Source: Bacilli bacterium (GTDB lineage Bacteria > Bacillota_I > Bacilli_A > RF39 > UBA660). From it: DNA of 64,000 nt. Below the pieces are notes generated by a model. The model had not been told where the DNA came from. It was given only the letters and a program-made list of their open reading frames with translations, and ran no database searches. Shown piece after piece: positions 43,368 through 51,991 of the stretch. The position numbers and the translations under genes are program-made. The DNA lies in contig JAFXYF010000008.1 of the NCBI GenBank assembly GCA_017541885.1, forward strand, positions 166,531-230,530, read 5' to 3'. Each line of letters starts with the position of its first letter. Position 1 is the stretch's first letter.

Positions 43368-43376
43368 ATTATATCA
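43368..43376 (-). promoter_or_regulatory. Extended -10 element
   Basis: TGATATAAT on the minus strand, 25 bases upstream of the 455-residue protein start, beside the terminator at 43376-43408. Confidence 0.5.
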
Positions 43377-43408
43377 AAAAAGAGGTAGATGTCAAACTCT
43401 CCTCTTTT
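43376..43408 (-). terminator. Intrinsic terminator downstream of the pbpB transcript
   Basis: AAAAGAGG / CCTCTTTT stem with a 16-base spacer loop, T-run on the minus strand. It would end a message from mraZ through the two small proteins after pbpB. Confidence 0.65.
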
Positions 43409-43414
43409 ATTTTC

Positions 43415-43957
43415 TTAGTTTTTTGATTCAGAAATTATTCCAAGTTTTCCAGTAACTTTCTTTTCTACATCTTTATTCTTAGTATTAGTAGCATCTTTAT
43501 TATAGATTGCACTAATTTTAACAGTTGTTTCTTCTCCCGGTTCTAATAATTTACCACTTATATCTGAAATACTAATAGTAATTGGAGAAAGATTTTGAAT
43601 AGTCTCTTTAGATCTAAAATCCGGACTAGAAAACAAACTTACAATAGATGCAGGTACTGTTCCTCTATTCTTAACTATTACTTCATAATCTATCTGATCA
43701 TGTTCATGAAATAATCTAAAGTCCATTTTTAATATCTTTCCATCTTTATCAATATTTAATTTAGATTTAGGATCTTTCTCTCCACCTTTAATAGAAGACA
43801 TTAACTTTGTAGAAGTAAAACGTACATCAAATATTTCTTCCTCACTACGATATTTTTCAAGTCTCATAGATAAAACCATAAAACCAATACCCATCGCAAT
43901 AATAGTAATACAAAGTATTACAATAATAACATTTTTTATACTACCCTTTTTATTCAT
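43415..43957 (-). CDS. Small membrane-anchored beta-domain protein
   Basis: The product has 180 residues with an anchor near 9-30 (VIIVILCITIIAMGIGFMVL), then a domain with VRFTSTKLMSS, DQIDYEVIVKNRGTVPASI and EPGEETTVKISAIYNK. This VKNRGTVPA / PGEE arrangement resembles the TasA-like N-domains of the surface family. It overlaps the upstream gene by 8 bases, with GGAGAAT before ATG 43957. It is probably the last gene of the pbpB transcript. Function unknown. Confidence 0.75.
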   Translation of the reverse strand: MNKKGSIKNVIIVILCITIIAMGIGFMVLSMRLEKYRSEEEIFDVRFTSTKLMSSIKGGEKDPKSKLNIDKDGKILKMDFRLFHEHDQIDYEVIVKNRGTVPASIVSLFSSPDFRSKETIQNLSPITISISDISGKLLEPGEETTVKISAIYNKDATNTKNKDVEKKVTGKLGIISESKN

Positions 43958-44798
43958 TTATACATTCTCCTTCCATAGGATCATTAGTACCTTTATAACA
44001 ATAACTATAACTCTTTCCATCTCTTAAGAACTCAATATAAGCATATACTTTTCCATTTTCTATGTAATACCAACTCTCAGGAGTAGGATAAATAGTTAAC
44101 TCTTCATTTGCAGGAATAAGACTAATATTAATCTCTACATTTTCTTTTTTCATAGTAGTAATATTCTTCTTATCTCTTATATTTATTAATTTATTATAAA
44201 CATAATCAGCATATTTTCTTGCTTTACTATTATCAAAATCAGAATCTTTTGAAATTTTAGAATTATTAATTATCTCTTTAGAGTAAAAATCTAAATTCCA
44301 AAGAATAGAAGAATTAGAATCTTCATATATTTCAAAATTTTTTGCTATATCACTAAGACTAATTTTTTTCTCTATATTATTACAAGATACTAAGCTCTTC
44401 CAAACAATCATAAAACTTGAATAATATTCATCATTGTTTCTTAATATTTCACAACTAGATTCATCACTTAATAAAGAATTATCAGTAAGTATTTGAATTA
44501 TTTTTTTCAAACCCTTATCTAGTTTCATATTCTCTATATTCTTATTATAGAGAAAAGTAGAAGAACTGTCAAAGAAGAATAAACGATTTATTTTACCTTC
44601 TTTATCAATCATAATTCCAAAATCAGTTTTCTGATCAATAACAATTTCTATCATATTATAGTAATTCTTACTATTAATAAATCCATCACTAGATCCTAAA
44701 CTAGCTTTATATTCAGGTATACCTATCTTAATTACATAATATAATAATCCAATTATAATTAAAAGAATTTCAAATAATATAACCAGTTTCTTTTTCAT
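43950..44798 (-). CDS. Membrane-anchored protein downstream of pbpB, unknown
   Basis: The product has 282 residues with an N-terminal membrane helix (VILFEILLIIIGLLYYVIKI) followed by an extracytoplasmic domain with a few cysteines (SSCEIL, SCNNIEKK, SYCYKGTNDPMEGEC) that may form disulfides. The start is 3 bases upstream of the pbpB stop region, with GGAGTAG before ATG 44798. Position in the division operon suggests a role near the division PBP, but there is no sequence support for it. Confidence 0.75.
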   Translation of the reverse strand: MKKKLVILFEILLIIIGLLYYVIKIGIPEYKASLGSSDGFINSKNYYNMIEIVIDQKTDFGIMIDKEGKINRLFFFDSSSTFLYNKNIENMKLDKGLKKIIQILTDNSLLSDESSCEILRNNDEYYSSFMIVWKSLVSCNNIEKKISLSDIAKNFEIYEDSNSSILWNLDFYSKEIINNSKISKDSDFDNSKARKYADYVYNKLINIRDKKNITTMKKENVEINISLIPANEELTIYPTPESWYYIENGKVYAYIEFLRDGKSYSYCYKGTNDPMEGECINE

Positions 44799-44801
44799 AG
44801 G

Positions 44802-46949
44802 CTACTCCACTACATATTTAGGAGAAAGCGTAAGAGTAATTGCTAAACCATCAGTTATATCAGTATCAGGTGCAACTGACTGACTAGTTACATAACCTAC
44901 CCCATCTAAAGTAACTGATATACCTAACTTAGTAAGTAAGTCTTTTGCTACTTTAGAAGAATAACCAACAACATTTGGTACTTTAATATTACTATCATTA
45001 GTAATTAAGAATATAGTATCATTTGTAGTAATTACATCATCTTTACTAGGAGTTTGTTTCATAACTTTAACTCCATTTCCAAGAACTACATATTTAATAC
45101 CATTAGCATCTAACATAGTCTTAGCAGTATCTAATTTCTTATTAACTAAACTAGGAACTTTATAATCAGCTATAGCAATAGAAGCAGTTTGTGTATCACT
45201 ATTACCATAATATTTAGATACATTTTTAACTATTTCTTTAATAGCATTACTTAATGCTTTTTGACTACCACCAGAAGGTCTCTTAACAGATGCATAAATA
45301 ATTATTTGAGGATTACTCTTAGGATATATTCCTGAGAAAGACGAAATAATATCTTCTTGTCCTTGTAAGTATCCCCTACCATTTTCTGATGCAATTTGAG
45401 CAGTACCAGTTTTACCAATTAATTCTCCACCATCAATTCTAAAACCACTACCAGTATTACCATATCCATTAACAGTATCATCCATTAATGAAATCATCTT
45501 TTGTACTGTACCAGTAGATGCTACTCTCTCTATCTCAGTTCTTTTATTTTCAAGTGTTACTTCTCCAGTATCAGAATCAACAATTTTCTCTACTAAATAT
45601 GGTTCAAGTAAAATACCATCATTAGTTAAAACAGTCATAGCTTTAGCATTTTGAATTGGTGTAGTAAGTATTCCTTGTCCAAATCCAGCATTATATATTT
45701 CAGTTTCATATTTAAAGTCAAGCTTTCCTTTATTTTCATTAGGAAGTTCAATACCAGTCTTTTTACCAAAACCTAATCTTCTAAAATATTGTCTTAACAT
45801 CGTACTATTCATATGACGATTAATAATATTAATAACTCCAACATTACTACTATAAGCATATCCCTTATCAAAAGTAATAGTACCCCAACCATTACGATTC
45901 CAGTCACCTATTACAGTTCCATCAGATGTTTCATATGTTCCAGATCTATAAGTTTCAGATCCATTATATACTCCATTTTCCATTGCAGCCATATAAGTAA
46001 ATGTCTTCATTGTAGATCCAGGCTCATAAGGAGTCTGACAAAATATATCCATATAATTTGTAATATCCCTATAATTTGGATTAAATCCAGGATCACTAGC
46101 AGTCGCAAGTACTGCTCCAGTCTTTGCATCTAAAATAGTAACAGTATACCATTCCCAATCATATGTCTTATCAGAATTTGATATAGCTTGTTCTACAAAG
46201 AATTGAATACTAGAATTTATTGTTAAATAAATATCTTTTCCTTGTACAGCATCTTCAGTATATACTGGAGTATCAGGTATACGATATCCTTTTAAATCTT
46301 TTTGATAAGTACGAGATCCATCTTGTCCTTTTAATACTTTATCGTATTGTTTCTCAATACCCATCTCACCTTTAATAGTACCAGTATCTTCTGACTCTTT
46401 AGCATAACCAATTACATAAGATGCAAATTTACCTTTAGGATAATATCTCTTAAAACTTTCAATAAAATCTATTCCAGGTAACTCTAAATCTTCTATTTGA
46501 TTCTTAGTAATTTCATTAAGTCCTTTACCTTTAGTACCAAACTCAGTTTGATATACATTTTCTTTATTTAAGAATTTAAGGATTTCATCTCTTTCCATAC
46601 CTAAAATAGGTGCAAGCGCATCAGCTGTAGCCTCTTTATCAATTACATGTTGAGGCCTTTTAGGATTAGTAGTTCTCTTAGGATCTAAATATGCAATTAG
46701 TTTGTATGATGCAACATTCTGAGCTAAAGCATCTCCATCAGCAGAGTATATAGTTCCTCTTTGAGCACTAATTGTATCAGTTCTAGTAGTACGTTTACTA
46801 GCTAAATCCTTTAAATTAACCCCATCTATTTCACTAGAAGTACCTAATTGTATAACTCTCCATATCATTACGCAAAATAAAAGAAGAGCTACAAAAATAA
46901 ATACTCTTGAATACTGAATACTATTTTTTCTCTTCTTTTTCTTTTTCAA
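44802..46949 (-). CDS. pbpB: Division penicillin-binding protein PBP2B with two PASTA domains
   Basis: The 715-residue class B PBP is a septal transpeptidase that partners FtsW. Residues 1-12 are Lys-rich, then a membrane helix (about 16-32). The catalytic domain has SxxK in EPGSTMK (Ser312, Lys315), SxN in YSSNVGVINI, and KTGTAQ (Lys513). Two PASTA domains end the protein (VPSLVNKKLDTAKTML and VPNVVGYSSKVAKDLL). Translation starts at TTG 46949: an in-frame TAA lies directly upstream, and AGGACGTGA is the likely RBS. This follows ftsL in the usual mraZ-rsmH-ftsL-pbpB order. Confidence 0.95.
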   Translation of the reverse strand: MKKKKKRKNSIQYSRVFIFVALLLFCVMIWRVIQLGTSSEIDGVNLKDLASKRTTRTDTISAQRGTIYSADGDALAQNVASYKLIAYLDPKRTTNPKRPQHVIDKEATADALAPILGMERDEILKFLNKENVYQTEFGTKGKGLNEITKNQIEDLELPGIDFIESFKRYYPKGKFASYVIGYAKESEDTGTIKGEMGIEKQYDKVLKGQDGSRTYQKDLKGYRIPDTPVYTEDAVQGKDIYLTINSSIQFFVEQAISNSDKTYDWEWYTVTILDAKTGAVLATASDPGFNPNYRDITNYMDIFCQTPYEPGSTMKTFTYMAAMENGVYNGSETYRSGTYETSDGTVIGDWNRNGWGTITFDKGYAYSSNVGVINIINRHMNSTMLRQYFRRLGFGKKTGIELPNENKGKLDFKYETEIYNAGFGQGILTTPIQNAKAMTVLTNDGILLEPYLVEKIVDSDTGEVTLENKRTEIERVASTGTVQKMISLMDDTVNGYGNTGSGFRIDGGELIGKTGTAQIASENGRGYLQGQEDIISSFSGIYPKSNPQIIIYASVKRPSGGSQKALSNAIKEIVKNVSKYYGNSDTQTASIAIADYKVPSLVNKKLDTAKTMLDANGIKYVVLGNGVKVMKQTPSKDDVITTNDTIFLITNDSNIKVPNVVGYSSKVAKDLLTKLGISVTLDGVGYVTSQSVAPDTDITDGLAITLTLSPKYVVE

Positions 46950-46970
46950 TTAAATCACGTCCTAATACGT

Positions 46971-47273
46971 CTAACTATCTTCGACTACTGTTTTAATATT
47001 ACTATTATTATAACTCAAACCTTGTTCTTCCGCAACAGCCTGAATCTTAGTTAGAGAAGCAAGTTCATCTATAGCCATTGCTAAAGATTCATTTGTTTTT
47101 TTCTGAACTTCAATCTCTTTCTTTTGCTTTTCAACTTCAAAGTTTACTTTAGCTAAAGTTGCCTTAGAAAAAACGATAGAAACAGGCGCAATAACTAGTA
47201 ATAAAACTGCTAACGTATATAATAATTTTTCAAATTTAGATGTCTTTACAACCTTTTTCTTCTTTTTTCCCAT
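46971..47273 (-). CDS. ftsL: Cell division protein FtsL
   Basis: The 100-residue bitopic protein has a short basic tail (MGKKKKKVVKTSK), one membrane helix (about 17-36) and an extracytoplasmic coiled coil (VNFEVEKQKKEIEVQKKTNE). This is the standard FtsL architecture, and the gene sits between rsmH and pbpB as in Bacillus. GGAGGA precedes ATG 47273. It probably acts in the divisome with DivIB and DivIC. The sequence itself is not diagnostic; context carries the call. Confidence 0.88.
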   Translation of the reverse strand: MGKKKKKVVKTSKFEKLLYTLAVLLLVIAPVSIVFSKATLAKVNFEVEKQKKEIEVQKKTNESLAMAIDELASLTKIQAVAEEQGLSYNNSNIKTVVEDS

Positions 47274-47285
47274 GTTGTAGTCCTC

Positions 47286-48215
47286 CTATTTTATTCTTTC
47301 AATGACTCTTAGTTTTGAGCTTCTAGCTCTCGGATTCCTTTCTAGTTCCTCATCACTAGGAACTATTGCTTTATTAGTAACTAATTTAAAATCCGGTAAA
47401 TATTCATCTGGAATGTTAGGCATTCCTTTAACTCTATCATCAATTTCACATTTATCTTTAAAATAATTCTTTACAATTCTATCTTCCAATGAATGGAAAG
47501 TAATAACTGCAACTCTTCCACCTACTTTAATTAATTCAAGGGCTTGTTCTAAAGCAGGTTCTATTACATCAAGTTCATGATTAACTTCAATTCTAATTGC
47601 TTGAAATATTTGTCTAGCAGGATGTTTATCCATACGAAACTTCATTGGCACTGCACTCTTAATTATTTCAACTAATTCAAGAGTTGTCTCAATTGGCTTA
47701 GTTGTTCTATACTCGACAATTTTCTTTGCAATGTTATTAGAGAATTTATCTTCTCCATATTTATAAAATATTCGAGCTAAATCTTCTTTCGAATATTGAT
47801 TTACTACTTCATAAGCTGATAGCTTTTGGGATCTATCCATTCTCATATCAAGCTTTGCATCAGTATGATAAGAAAAACCTCTTTCACCATCATCTAATTG
47901 AGGCGAAGAAACTCCTAAGTCGAATAACACTCCATCAACTTCGGAAACTCCTAATTTTTCTAATTCCTCTTTCATATGAACAAAGTTGCTTTTGATGATA
48001 GTGAAGTTAGCACCGATTTTTGATAATCGATCGGTGCTATGCCGAATTGCTTCACTATCCTGGTCAAAGGCGAATAAATACCCCTTATCTATTCTCTCCA
48101 AGATGTTACTACTATGTCCACCATAGCCTAAAGTTGCATCCACAATTATACTATTTTCGTTTAAATTTAGGGAGGAAATAGTTTCATTTAGTAGAACGCT
48201 AATATGCTTTTCCAT
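47286..48215 (-). CDS. rsmH: 16S rRNA (cytosine(1402)-N(4))-methyltransferase RsmH
   Basis: The 309-residue SAM-dependent methyltransferase modifies the ribosomal P site. Motifs are HISVLLNETI, VDATLGYGGHS (SAM loop), VDGVLFDLGVSSPQLDD, IRIEVNHELDVI and VAVITFHSLEDRIVK. I take ATG 48215, whose A is shared with the TGA stop of mraZ (TGATG), so translation is probably coupled; there is no strong RBS. Confidence 0.96.
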   Translation of the reverse strand: MEKHISVLLNETISSLNLNENSIIVDATLGYGGHSSNILERIDKGYLFAFDQDSEAIRHSTDRLSKIGANFTIIKSNFVHMKEELEKLGVSEVDGVLFDLGVSSPQLDDGERGFSYHTDAKLDMRMDRSQKLSAYEVVNQYSKEDLARIFYKYGEDKFSNNIAKKIVEYRTTKPIETTLELVEIIKSAVPMKFRMDKHPARQIFQAIRIEVNHELDVIEPALEQALELIKVGGRVAVITFHSLEDRIVKNYFKDKCEIDDRVKGMPNIPDEYLPDFKLVTNKAIVPSDEELERNPRARSSKLRVIERIK

Positions 48216-48652
48216 CACAGATTCACACTTTCGTTAAATAAATTTTCGGCTATGTCTGACATATTGTCCTGTGTAGAATCAAAGAATTTGGTCCAGTCCT
48301 CTAAAGACCATATTTCTAGTCGATCACCAGTACCGATAACTACACACTCTTTGGATAAATGTGCATATTCGATTAATGGTGTAGAAATATTAATACGACC
48401 CTGTTTATCAAATTCTACACTGGTAGCACCTGACATAAAGAAACGATTAAATACTCTCGCATCTTTTTTAGTGAAAGGTAATGAGTTTAGTTTGTCACAG
48501 ATATCATTCCAATTTTTATTAGGGTACACGAAAAGACAGTTTTCAATACCTCTAGTAACAATGAAAGAATCTCCTAGTTCCTCACGAAACTTAGCAGGAA
48601 TAATGATTCTTCCCTTTTCGTCAATTGAATGATGATATTCTCCAATAAACAT
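48215..48652 (-). CDS. mraZ: Transcriptional regulator MraZ
   Basis: The 145-residue protein has the duplicated DxKGR motif: SIDEKGRIIIPAKFREELG and EFDKQGRINISTP. MraZ binds repeats upstream of its own operon and controls the division cluster. I choose ATG 48652 (MFIGEYHH), the usual family start, 6 bases after GGGGG; longer starts would read through the operator. The stop is TGA and overlaps rsmH. Confidence 0.95.
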   Translation of the reverse strand: MFIGEYHHSIDEKGRIIIPAKFREELGDSFIVTRGIENCLFVYPNKNWNDICDKLNSLPFTKKDARVFNRFFMSGATSVEFDKQGRINISTPLIEYAHLSKECVVIGTGDRLEIWSLEDWTKFFDSTQDNMSDIAENLFNESVNL

Positions 48653-48661
48653 ATTCATCCC

Positions 48662-48685
48662 CCACTTTTCACCACAATCAACCAC
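48662..48685 (-). promoter_or_regulatory. MraZ operator: three GTGG boxes at 10-bp spacing
   Basis: On the minus strand GTGG occurs at 48685-48682, 48675-48672 and 48665-48662, exactly 10 bp apart. This matches the known direct-repeat form of MraZ sites. The box nearest the gene runs into the GGGGG ribosome binding site of mraZ. Confidence 0.75.
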
Positions 48686-48775
48686 TACTTAATAATATAC
48701 TACCCTAATCCCCCAAAAAAGTAAAGTTCAAAAAATAAATTTACTTAATTTTTACATCACTTTACAGCAAACAAA

Positions 48776-48808
48776 AAAACTGTGGAAATTTATTTTTTCC
48801 ACAGTTTT
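48776..48808 (-). terminator. Intrinsic terminator of the surface-protein pair
   Basis: AAAACTGTGGAAA / TTTCCACAGTTTT 13-bp stem with a 7-base loop, and T-rich tract on the minus strand, just after the 48.8 kb gene. Confidence 0.8.
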
Positions 48809-48823
48809 AATTTTTTTATACTA

Positions 48824-49867
48824 TTAATCTATAGCTCCACAACAACTTCCACTTCCAGAAGCAGAACATCCCCAATTCCCATCAGAAATAGCAACAAATC
48901 CATCAAAACAAACATCAGCATAATACTCTCCATCGCCAGTATCACATCTATAACAATCATTATCTATAAAATGATGAATATAACTACAATGTGAAGCTCC
49001 ACCATATGCTTCTTCTAATATAGCTTTATTAGCTTCAAAATAAATACTATCTAGATAAAACTCATAAGAGTTCTTACGTGTCGCCCCACCAGCTTTTAAA
49101 TAATATAAATTATCATTTAATAAAAATCCAACATAACTATTAATAACAATATTGTTTTTTAATTCACTTTTTAAGAAAAATGTACTGTCATAAAACGCAG
49201 CCATCGCATCTTGATATGTTGTGTATGTTGGAATAGATGGCATAGCACTTCCAATATAGATTTCAGGGCTAAAATTGACTGTATATAAAACATTATCAGG
49301 CTTAATTATTCCATTACTATTTGCTTGAACATAATTAACTGTAAAAGACAAAGTAAGCGATTGTGCCGTTGATGGTAAATCACTTGGATTAATATCATTT
49401 CTATATTCTACTCTTACACTATAAGTCTCAAGATCTTCATGCAAAAGCATATGATTATTCTCAATCTCCATACCATCAGAATAAGTAACAGTATAATTTA
49501 AATATGCAGGTAATGTCGTTATTTCTACTCCATTTAACTTTTTCGAAATACTATCAATCATCGCATCAATAGTTCCATCATTCTTTGCATCAATAGTAAA
49601 TTCATAGAATTCTCCAGGCTCTTTTAAATTAACATGAAAACTTACTGATACATCATCATTACCTATTTCAGGAGCATCTATTACTTGAGTTCCTGTAACA
49701 GACCCAGAAGTTACCTGAATATTATCAAAATATACATCCCATACATTTCTATCTACATCAGTTACTCCATTTATACTTAAAGTTGTAGTTAGATATGCAT
49801 AACCAATACCTAAGAATAACAAAACCAAAGCAATCATAAATGCTAAAGATTTTTTCTTTTTTCTCAT
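48824..49867 (-). CDS. Paralogous secreted two-domain protein, copy 5
   Basis: The product has 347 residues from ATG 49867 (MRKKKKS; GGAGAGTG upstream). The anchor ends GIGYAYLTTTLSINGVTDVD. The TasA-like domain has WDVYFDNIQV and PGEFYEFTIDAKNDGTIDAM. The C-terminal domain has TYQDAMAAFYDSTF, VGFLLNDNLYYLKAGGAT and at least eight cysteines in the last 60 residues, ending SGSGSCCGAID. It starts 17 bases after the stop of copy 4, so the two are likely one transcript. Lies directly upstream in map order of the mraZ operon on the same strand but with a terminator between. Confidence 0.85.
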   Translation of the reverse strand: MRKKKKSLAFMIALVLLFLGIGYAYLTTTLSINGVTDVDRNVWDVYFDNIQVTSGSVTGTQVIDAPEIGNDDVSVSFHVNLKEPGEFYEFTIDAKNDGTIDAMIDSISKKLNGVEITTLPAYLNYTVTYSDGMEIENNHMLLHEDLETYSVRVEYRNDINPSDLPSTAQSLTLSFTVNYVQANSNGIIKPDNVLYTVNFSPEIYIGSAMPSIPTYTTYQDAMAAFYDSTFFLKSELKNNIVINSYVGFLLNDNLYYLKAGGATRKNSYEFYLDSIYFEANKAILEEAYGGASHCSYIHHFIDNDCYRCDTGDGEYYADVCFDGFVAISDGNWGCSASGSGSCCGAID

Positions 49868-49884
49868 ATAAACACTCTCCATTA

Positions 49885-50916
49885 TTAGCCTAAATTATCA
49901 AAATAACAATCAGCTTTACCCAACTGCGATACATTACATACATAACTGTCCTGTTCTTTCCAAACATTTCCACGAGGGGATGCGCCAACAAAATATGGAC
50001 TTCCACAATAGTATATTAATGAAGAATCTGTACCCCTCTCTTCACAAGTCGGCTCACCAATTAAGCTTCTTAACAGTTGTTTATTTGCTTCATAATAAAT
50101 ACTATCATTATTATAATTTCCAGTAGAAGAATTATATGTTGCCCCACCACCTCTTAGATAGTATATCTGACTATTTAGCTCGAAACCAACATATGACTCA
50201 GTAACAATCCCATTTTGTATTACATGTCTTAAAAACATAGATTTGCCAAAAATATTCATTGCATCAGAAGGGCTTCTATAAATAGTTAAATTAGATGGTA
50301 GAGATTGATTCAAATAAACACTTATATCACTTATAACATAAATAGAATGTTCAACTGCAACAGCACTGCCAGTAGCTTGAATATAATTAATACCAAATCC
50401 TAAAGATAAAGATTGTGCAGAAGATGGTAAATCCCCTGGATCTATATCAGTTCTATATTCTATTTTTATTCTATATGTTTCAATTGTATTTGCTGCAAGC
50501 AAATGATTACTTTGAACATCTACACCATCTGAATACTTAACAGTATAGTTTAAATATGATGGTAATGTCGTTATTTCAACTGCATTTAAAGTCGAATGAA
50601 TCTCTCCTATCATCGCATCTATTGTTCCTGCATTAACCGCATCAACAGTAAATTCATAATAATCTCCAGGTTCAGCTAATCTTATATGATAACTAATAGA
50701 TGTATCATTAGAAATAGTTGGAGCTTGTGTAACAAGACTTCCACTAACAGAGCCAGTTGTTACTTGAACATTTGCAAAATGCACATCCCAGCTATTACTA
50801 TCTACATCAGTTACTCCATTTATACTTAAAGTTGTAGTTAGATATGCATAACCAATGCCTAAGCATAACAAAACTAAAACAATTATAAATGTAATATTTT
50901 TCTTTTTTCGTATCAT
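49885..50916 (-). CDS. Paralogous secreted two-domain protein, copy 4
   Basis: The product has 343 residues from ATG 50916 (MIRKKKN), 9 bases after AGGAG; the ATG at 50922 is too close. It has the anchor GIGYAYLTTTLSINGVTDVD, identical in its last part to copy 5, then a TasA-like domain (WDVHFANVQV, PGDYYEFTVDAVNAGTIDA, DPGDLPSSAQSLSL). The C-terminal domain has VGFELNSQIYYLRGGGAT and paired cysteines. Expressed from a TTGACT/TAAAAT promoter. Function unknown. Confidence 0.85.
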   Translation of the reverse strand: MIRKKKNITFIIVLVLLCLGIGYAYLTTTLSINGVTDVDSNSWDVHFANVQVTTGSVSGSLVTQAPTISNDTSISYHIRLAEPGDYYEFTVDAVNAGTIDAMIGEIHSTLNAVEITTLPSYLNYTVKYSDGVDVQSNHLLAANTIETYRIKIEYRTDIDPGDLPSSAQSLSLGFGINYIQATGSAVAVEHSIYVISDISVYLNQSLPSNLTIYRSPSDAMNIFGKSMFLRHVIQNGIVTESYVGFELNSQIYYLRGGGATYNSSTGNYNNDSIYYEANKQLLRSLIGEPTCEERGTDSSLIYYCGSPYFVGASPRGNVWKEQDSYVCNVSQLGKADCYFDNLG

Positions 50917-50937
50917 ATGCATATTCTCCTACCATAA

Positions 50938-50966
50938 ATTTTACTATTGTAGATAGTTTTAGTCAA
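50938..50966 (-). promoter_or_regulatory. Promoter of surface-protein copies 4 and 5
   Basis: On the minus strand, TTGACT (50966-50961), 17-base spacer, TAAAAT (50943-50938), about 22 bases upstream of the start of copy 4. Confidence 0.7.
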
Positions 50967-50973
50967 ATAAAAA

Positions 50974-50996
50974 AAGAAGTCTAAATTAGACTTCTT
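50974..50996 (-). terminator. Intrinsic terminator overlapping the end of yqeH
   Basis: AAGAAGTCT / AGACTTCTT stem with a 5-base loop and T run. The last codons and TAG stop of yqeH form one arm and the loop. Confidence 0.8.
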
Positions 50997-51991
50997 CTTG
51001 TAAATGTATCTACATCTTTATCGATATAAACATCGATAACACCTTTATCTACAATCTTAACAAATCCTAAACCACTTATAACTAAATCTTCATCATATTT
51101 CATATTATAAGTAATCTTATTTTTATCTTTAATAGAATTATTATGAAATATATTTAATAATCTTTTTACTTTTAAATCATTAGATACAAATAAAGTAAAA
51201 CTATTCTTTTCTCCTTCAACATAATCAATTCTAATTAAATCTTCAATTACAATAGATTGATTTTTCTTTAATTGATATGTTCTAGGTTTAATCTCAGTCT
51301 TAGCAGAAATCTTCTTTACCATTTTAGGATCTACATGATTAAGTATAGATCCAGTATCTACTAATCCAGGAGTATCAATCAAAGTTAAATGATCATTAAT
51401 ATCAATATTAATTGTACTTAATGTTGTAGAAGGTAATGGACTCATAGTTAACTCTTGCGTATTTTCAGAATAATTCTTAATTAACTTATTAATTAAACTA
51501 CTCTTACCAGCATTAGTATGACCTACTACATAAACATTCTTACTAGTTTGAAAATATTTAATTCTTTTTAATAAATAATCAATGTTATAGTTTTTAGCAG
51601 TACTAATAACAATAATCTCTTCAAAATGAATATTCATACTTTCTAAGTATGCTTTTATTTTATCTTCTTTTACTGATTTAGGTAAAACATCAATTTTATT
51701 AAGTACTAATATCATTTTATTTGGAATAATAGTACGAATTTGTTCAATATTCTTCTCTAAATTTAATAAATCAGTAATATATAAAACTAAATCTTTAGTT
51801 TTACCAACATCTTTTAATATATCTACATATTCATCATTTGATTTAACTACTACTTGATATTCTCCATAGTTTTTCATTCTAAAACATCTTTGACAAATAT
51901 CATTCTCTAAATTAGTGGTATATCCTTCTTGAAGGACATTCTCATCTTGTAGAAGAACTCCACATCCCTGACATCGTTTCTCATTATTCAT
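50981..51991 (-). CDS. yqeH: Circularly permuted GTPase YqeH (ribosome assembly)
   Basis: The 336-residue protein starts at ATG 51991 (MNNEKRC) with GAGGT upstream. The zinc-finger cysteines are in CQGCG and ICQRCF. GTPase motifs appear in permuted order: NKIDVLPK (G4), STAKN (G5), GHTNAGKSSLI (G1), DTPGLVD (G3). YqeH is needed for 30S subunit assembly in Bacillus. The gene begins 8 bases inside the end of yqeG, the normal neighbour. Confidence 0.95.
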   Translation of the reverse strand: MNNEKRCQGCGVLLQDENVLQEGYTTNLENDICQRCFRMKNYGEYQVVVKSNDEYVDILKDVGKTKDLVLYITDLLNLEKNIEQIRTIIPNKMILVLNKIDVLPKSVKEDKIKAYLESMNIHFEEIIVISTAKNYNIDYLLKRIKYFQTSKNVYVVGHTNAGKSSLINKLIKNYSENTQELTMSPLPSTTLSTINIDINDHLTLIDTPGLVDTGSILNHVDPKMVKKISAKTEIKPRTYQLKKNQSIVIEDLIRIDYVEGEKNSFTLFVSNDLKVKRLLNIFHNNSIKDKNKITYNMKYDEDLVISGLGFVKIVDKGVIDVYIDKDVDTFTRRSLI

